Shown here one piece after another: positions 58,857-64,000 of a stretch of DNA of 64,000 nt (positions within the stretch are counted from its first letter, which is position 1; every line of letters starts with the position of its first letter). The stretch is from Pseudomonas fluorescens (lineage in GTDB: Bacteria; Pseudomonadota; Gammaproteobacteria; Pseudomonadales; Pseudomonadaceae). Both the position numbers and the translations under genes were made by a program. The stretch covers positions 1,178,001 through 1,242,000 of the forward strand of contig NZ_CP012830.1 of the NCBI RefSeq assembly GCF_001307155.1. Reading direction: 5' to 3'. The notes under the pieces are model-generated. The model saw only the letters and a list, made by a program, of their open reading frames with translations. It made no database searches and had not been told where the DNA came from.

Positions 58857-59708
58857 TTATTCGGCTGACTCAACTGCTGCGATCATCCGCACCACATCGA
58901 CTGTTTCGGCCACGTCATGCACCCGCAAGATGCGCGCCCCCTTGACGACAGCCAACGCCGCGAGAGCCAGGCCGCCATGCAGCCGCTCTCCCACCGGGCG
59001 ATTCAATGCCTGCCCGATCATGCTCTTTCGCGAAACCCCGACCAACAGGGGCCGTCCCAAGGCATGCAGGGCTTCCATATGCTTGAACAGACTCAAATTG
59101 TGCTGCAAGTTTTTCGCGAACCCGAAACCCGGATCAAGAATGATCCGTTCGGCCGGAATACCGACCGCAGCACACGACGCCATACGCTCGGCAAGAAACT
59201 CACCAACCTCTCTCGTCACGTCATCATAATGCGGGTTGTCCTGCATATCTCCCGGCTCACCGAGCATATGCATCAGGCACACCGGCAATCCGGTGGCTGC
59301 TGCCGCATCCAGCGCTCCGTCTCGACGCAGCGAACGCACGTCGTTGATCAGACCTGCTCCCAGGCGTGCAGTTTCACGCATGACCGCAGGTGTCGAGGTA
59401 TCGACCGAGATAATAACGTCCAGTTCGCGATGAATACGCTCGACGATCGGCGCCACGCGCTCCAGCTCCTCAAGCGGCGAGACCGCCCGTGCACCAGGCC
59501 GGGTCGACTCGCCACCTACATCAATGAGGGTCGCACCAGCAGCCGCCATCGCCTCAGCGTGTCGCAGAGCAGCATCGAGCTGACTGAAGCGACCACCGTC
59601 GGAGAAAGAATCGGGAGTGACATTGAGGATGCCCATGACATGCGCATGAGCCAAATCAAGAACCCGGTTACCGCAAGGCAACCGGGTTGAGGACTGTACA
59701 AGAGTCAT
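58857..59708 (-). CDS. folP: Dihydropteroate synthase
   Basis: A 283-aa TIM-barrel enzyme joining p-aminobenzoate to dihydropterin pyrophosphate; the target of sulfonamides. Family signatures are [15 protein letters not shown] (about residues 25-39), [16 protein letters not shown] (about 58-73) and GVSRKSMIG (about 222-230). It lies between ftsH (8-base gap) and glmM (16-base gap), in one transcript. Confidence 0.97.
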   Translation of the reverse strand: MTLVQSSTRLPCGNRVLDLAHAHVMGILNVTPDSFSDGGRFSQLDAALRHAEAMAAAGATLIDVGGESTRPGARAVSPLEELERVAPIVERIHRELDVIISVDTSTPAVMRETARLGAGLINDVRSLRRDGALDAAAATGLPVCLMHMLGEPGDMQDNPHYDDVTREVGEFLAERMASCAAVGIPAERIILDPGFGFAKNLQHNLSLFKHMEALHALGRPLLVGVSRKSMIGQALNRPVGERLHGGLALAALAVVKGARILRVHDVAETVDVVRMIAAVESAE

Positions 59709-59716
59709 TTCAAACC

Positions 59717-61627
<1,911 letters not shown>

Positions 61628-61808
61628 TTAACTACCCTCTGAAGCAAGCTCCGCTACTGGCGCGCGCTTCGCATGATATTCACCGGCCTAACTTACTACA
61701 TTACCTACGGCTCTGGCAGGCGCCGTCTGTAACCCTTTGTGAAACAATGACTACACAATATTCGTTATACCGGCTCTGTAAAGCGATACAAAAAAACCTA
61801 TCGCCCCC

Positions 61809-62459
61809 TTAGAAACGCTCAACGCTCTCGGAACCTTCAACACCGCGGAAACCGCGTCCCAGCAAGTACTGCTCGCGAGACCTGTCACGCGAAGACAAAG
61901 GCTTGCGCATCTGTACCTTGTCAAACAGCTTGCGGATTTCCTTGTGGTATTCATCGAAGCCTTCACCCTGGAAGACCTTGATCAAAAAATCACCACCTGG
62001 CCGTAAAACCCGACCGGCGAGATCCAGTGCCAACTCGCAGAGGAACATCGCCCGTGGCATATCTACAGCTGCCAATCCACTCATATTGGGGGCCATATCG
62101 GAAATCACAAGGTCTACCTGCGTATTTCCGACCGCCTCGAGGATCTGAGCCAGCACCGCATCTTCGGTAAAGTCGCCCTGAATGAAGGTCACATCGGGGA
62201 TGCTGTCCATTTCCAGGATGTCGGAGGCGATCAAACGACCCTGACCACCAATCAGACGACTGGTCACTTGCGACCAGCCACCCGGCGCTGCACCGAGATC
62301 GATTACGGTCATGCCCGGACGGATCAGGCGATCCTTTTCCTGGATCTCCAGCAATTTGTAGCTGGCACGCGAACGATACCCGTCTTTTTGCGCCATTTTG
62401 ACGTACGGGTCGTTGAAATGCTCTTTCAGCCAGTTAAGGCTAGTCTTGGAACGGGCCAC
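61809..62459 (-). CDS. rlmE: 23S rRNA 2'-O-methyltransferase RlmE (FtsJ/RrmJ)
   Basis: A 216-aa methyltransferase that modifies U2552 of 23S rRNA. The SAM-binding motif is [14 protein letters not shown] (about residues 53-66); DMAPNMSG and [16 protein letters not shown] carry the other catalytic Asp and Lys of the K-D-K-E set. GTG 62459 ([14 protein letters not shown]) has GAGGTGG upstream. The 180-base gap to ftsH holds no gene; it should contain the ftsH promoter. Confidence 0.96.
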   Translation of the reverse strand: MARSKTSLNWLKEHFNDPYVKMAQKDGYRSRASYKLLEIQEKDRLIRPGMTVIDLGAAPGGWSQVTSRLIGGQGRLIASDILEMDSIPDVTFIQGDFTEDAVLAQILEAVGNTQVDLVISDMAPNMSGLAAVDMPRAMFLCELALDLAGRVLRPGGDFLIKVFQGEGFDEYHKEIRKLFDKVQMRKPLSSRDRSREQYLLGRGFRGVEGSESVERF

Positions 62460-62565
62460 GGGCCACCTCAAAAAAATAAACGAGTCGCGATTAACTGGGC
62501 GGTCCCGGACTCGCTCGGGTAAACTGGCCGCCGCTTTTTACAAGATCAGACGCAGGGGTCAGATT

Positions 62566-62874
62566 ATGCCGCTCACTCAAGAGCAGAAGAAACAGTACAA
62601 GTCCATTGGCCACCATCTGAAACCAGTTTTGACTGTGGCTGACAACGGTTTGACTGAAGGTGTTTTAGCCGAACTGGAACGCGCATTGGGCGATCACGAG
62701 CTGATCAAGATCAAGCTCAGCATCCTCGATCGCGAATCGCGCCTGGCAGCCATTGCAGAACTGTGCAAGGCCGGCAAAGCGGATCTGGTGCAAGTCATCG
62801 GCAAGATGGCGCTGATTTACCGCAAGAACTTCAGCGTCAACAAGCAGTTGTCGAACGTTCATCGCTTCAAGTGA
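62566..62874 (+). CDS. yhbY: CRM-domain ribosome assembly RNA-binding protein YhbY
   Basis: A 102-aa single CRM-domain protein associated with pre-50S particles. Typical segments are MPLTQEQKKQYKSIGHHLKP, LTVADNGLTEGVL and the GKMALIYRKN loop (GxxG-like). ATG 62566 is the family start; the longer ORF from 62398 crosses the divergent rlmE promoter region. It is divergent from rlmE and convergent, with a 9-base gap, to the DUF4149 gene. Confidence 0.93.
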   Translation: MPLTQEQKKQYKSIGHHLKPVLTVADNGLTEGVLAELERALGDHELIKIKLSILDRESRLAAIAELCKAGKADLVQVIGKMALIYRKNFSVNKQLSNVHRFK

Positions 62875-62883
62875 TGATACGGG

Positions 62884-63288
62884 TCAAGGGTGTGCTTCGC
62901 GCACCCTGCCACCCCATCCAGGTACCGGCTGTAAAACCAGCAGCAACCCGGAAAAACCCAGCACAAGATAGCTGAACAACAACCAGTGCTGCGCCTGCGG
63001 CCAGTCGATTCGCACGACGAAGTACATCGCACTCGCGTATAACGCCATCAACAGCAGTTGCCCGCGAATATCGCGCCATAGACTGACAAGGCCCTTGGCC
63101 TGAACCAGCACCAAAACCTGAAAAACCACGCACGCCGCTGAAAACCCGACCAGCAGCGCACTCAGCATGCTTGAAATTTCTTCGATCAGCAGCGGTGCCA
63201 GGCCAATACGGCTCAGCACCGGCAGCAGACCGATGTGCAACAACCACAAGCCACCAACCCATAACATCTGAGTCAGTTGCCAAAGCAT
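62884..63288 (-). CDS. DUF4149 family membrane protein
   Basis: A 134-aa inner-membrane protein with four helices (for example LWVGGLWLLHIGLLPVLSR near residues 9-27 and HWLLFSYLVLGFSGLLLVL near the end). The G-GLW-LH opening matches the DUF4149 family, found between greA and yhbY in Pseudomonas (PA4754). ATG 63288 has no clear ribosome site; a start further upstream overlapping greA is possible. Function unknown. It is 28 bases downstream of greA. Confidence 0.8.
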   Translation of the reverse strand: MLWQLTQMLWVGGLWLLHIGLLPVLSRIGLAPLLIEEISSMLSALLVGFSAACVVFQVLVLVQAKGLVSLWRDIRGQLLLMALYASAMYFVVRIDWPQAQHWLLFSYLVLGFSGLLLVLQPVPGWGGRVREAHP

Positions 63289-63316
63289 GGCGCCCGCACG
63301 AAGCAGGCGCTTGCCT

Positions 63317-63793
63317 TCAGATATGGCGGACTTCGACAATCTCGTACTCGATAACGCCGCTAGGCGTTTTGACCGCCACCACATCACCCTCTTCCTTGGC
63401 AATCAAGGCGCGAGCAAGTGGCGAACTGACGGAGATCTTGCCGAGCTTGAAGTCAGCCTCATCCTCGCCCACGATGTGGTAAGTGACACTTTCATCCGTT
63501 TCGACGTTGGCGATTTCAACGGTGGTGCCGAAAATCACTTTGCCAGTGTGAGGAATGCTCGTGACATCGATGATGACCGCATTCTGCATGCGGCCTTCGA
63601 TATCACGGATCCGCGCCTCGACCATACCCTGCTGCTCGCGAGCAGCGTGGTATTCGGCGTTTTCCTTCAAGTCACCCAACTCGCGAGCCGTACCGATGTC
63701 CTGGCTGAGCTTCGGGCGGACGACCTTGGTCAGGTGAGCGTGTTCTTCTTCGAGGGCTTTCGCCCCCTTAACGGTCATTGGGTATTTGATCAT
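63317..63793 (-). CDS. greA: Transcription elongation factor GreA
   Basis: A 158-aa factor that stimulates RNA polymerase to cleave backtracked transcripts. The N-terminal coiled coil contains [20 protein letters not shown] with the acidic tip (residues about 41-44) that enters the polymerase channel; the C-terminal FKBP-like domain ends with [17 protein letters not shown]. Its ATG overlaps the carB stop (ATGA), so it is translationally coupled to carB. Confidence 0.97.
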   Translation of the reverse strand: MIKYPMTVKGAKALEEEHAHLTKVVRPKLSQDIGTARELGDLKENAEYHAAREQQGMVEARIRDIEGRMQNAVIIDVTSIPHTGKVIFGTTVEIANVETDESVTYHIVGEDEADFKLGKISVSSPLARALIAKEEGDVVAVKTPSGVIEYEIVEVRHI

Positions 63794-64000
63794 GCCTTCA
63801 ATCCTGCGTGTAGATCCTGCAAGCGGCGCACAGTCTTCTCGGGACCGAACTTCAGCGCTTCACAGATAGCTTCGCCAGCAGCGATGGTGGTAGTGCAGTA
63901 GATCTTGTGCTGCAAAGCATTACGACGAATGGAGTATGAATCAGCGATCGACTGACGACCTTCGGTGGTGTTGATGATCAGCGTGACTTCGTCATTCTTG
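63790..64000 (-). CDS. carB: Carbamoyl-phosphate synthase large subunit (3' end, partial)
   Basis: The last 70 codons of carB; the 5' part lies beyond the window. The reading frame on the reverse strand gives [36 protein letters not shown] and [19 protein letters not shown] before TGA 63790-63792. This is the end of the C-terminal MGS-like allosteric domain that binds UMP/ornithine. CarB makes carbamoyl phosphate for arginine and pyrimidines. Confidence 0.93.
   Translation of the reverse strand, partial: KNDEVTLIINTTEGRQSIADSYSIRRNALQHKIYCTTTIAAGEAICEALKFGPEKTVRRLQDLHAGLKA

Overview
The window is chromosomal DNA of a Pseudomonas from the fluorescens/putida side of the genus. This rests on gene content and order rather than a search: a peptide-transport block (dppA x3, opdP, dppA, dppBCDF), prfC, an opuC-type osmoprotectant transporter, speC, piuC/piuA, fruBKA/fruR, ampDE, nadC, then the conserved block pnp-rpsO-truB-rbfA-infB-nusA-rimP-tRNA-fMet-tRNA-Leu-secG-tpiA-glmM-folP-ftsH-rlmE/yhbY-greA-carB. 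High G+C, GTG/TTG starts and REP-type palindromes between many transcription units fit the same genus.

Layout. 1-2.4 kb is the only clearly accessory part: a putative membrane-active effector (94-1443) overlapping a two-helix membrane protein (1440-1817) that looks like its immunity partner, followed by a 3' remnant of another gene and a DUF6124 gene. 2.7-15.5 kb is the di/tripeptide uptake locus: four periplasmic binding proteins, an OprD-family porin and one DppBCDF transporter, with hairpins after most genes that probably set expression ratios. 15.5-21.7 kb holds a small acidic secreted protein, prfC and the four-gene OpuC transporter. 21.8-30 kb has a candidate small RNA or leader in front of speC, a Sel1-repeat gene, and the PiuC/PiuA iron-siderophore module with a PepSY-flavodoxin-reductase fusion.

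30-39.5 kb carries a PhoD phosphodiesterase, the fructose PTS operon (fruB-fruK-fruA, reverse strand) divergent from its LacI-type regulator fruR with a perfect Cra/FruR operator between them, and a TatD-family hydrolase. 39.6-46.9 kb holds a chemoreceptor, ampE/ampD, a DUF1631 gene, nadC, a DUF6388 gene and a secreted coiled-coil protein with an internal 117-bp duplication. 46.9-64 kb is housekeeping: tRNA-Thr, RNA turnover, translation initiation and transcription elongation genes, secretion and cell-wall precursor genes, FtsH, GreA and the 3' end of carB.

Most of the window is ordinary core genome. No CRISPR array, prophage, integrase, transposase or rRNA operon was seen. The observations most worth following are the effector/immunity-like pair, the sRNA/leader candidate upstream of speC, the palindrome upstream of opdP, the stacked terminators between tRNA-fMet and rimP, and the repeat-built coiled-coil protein.
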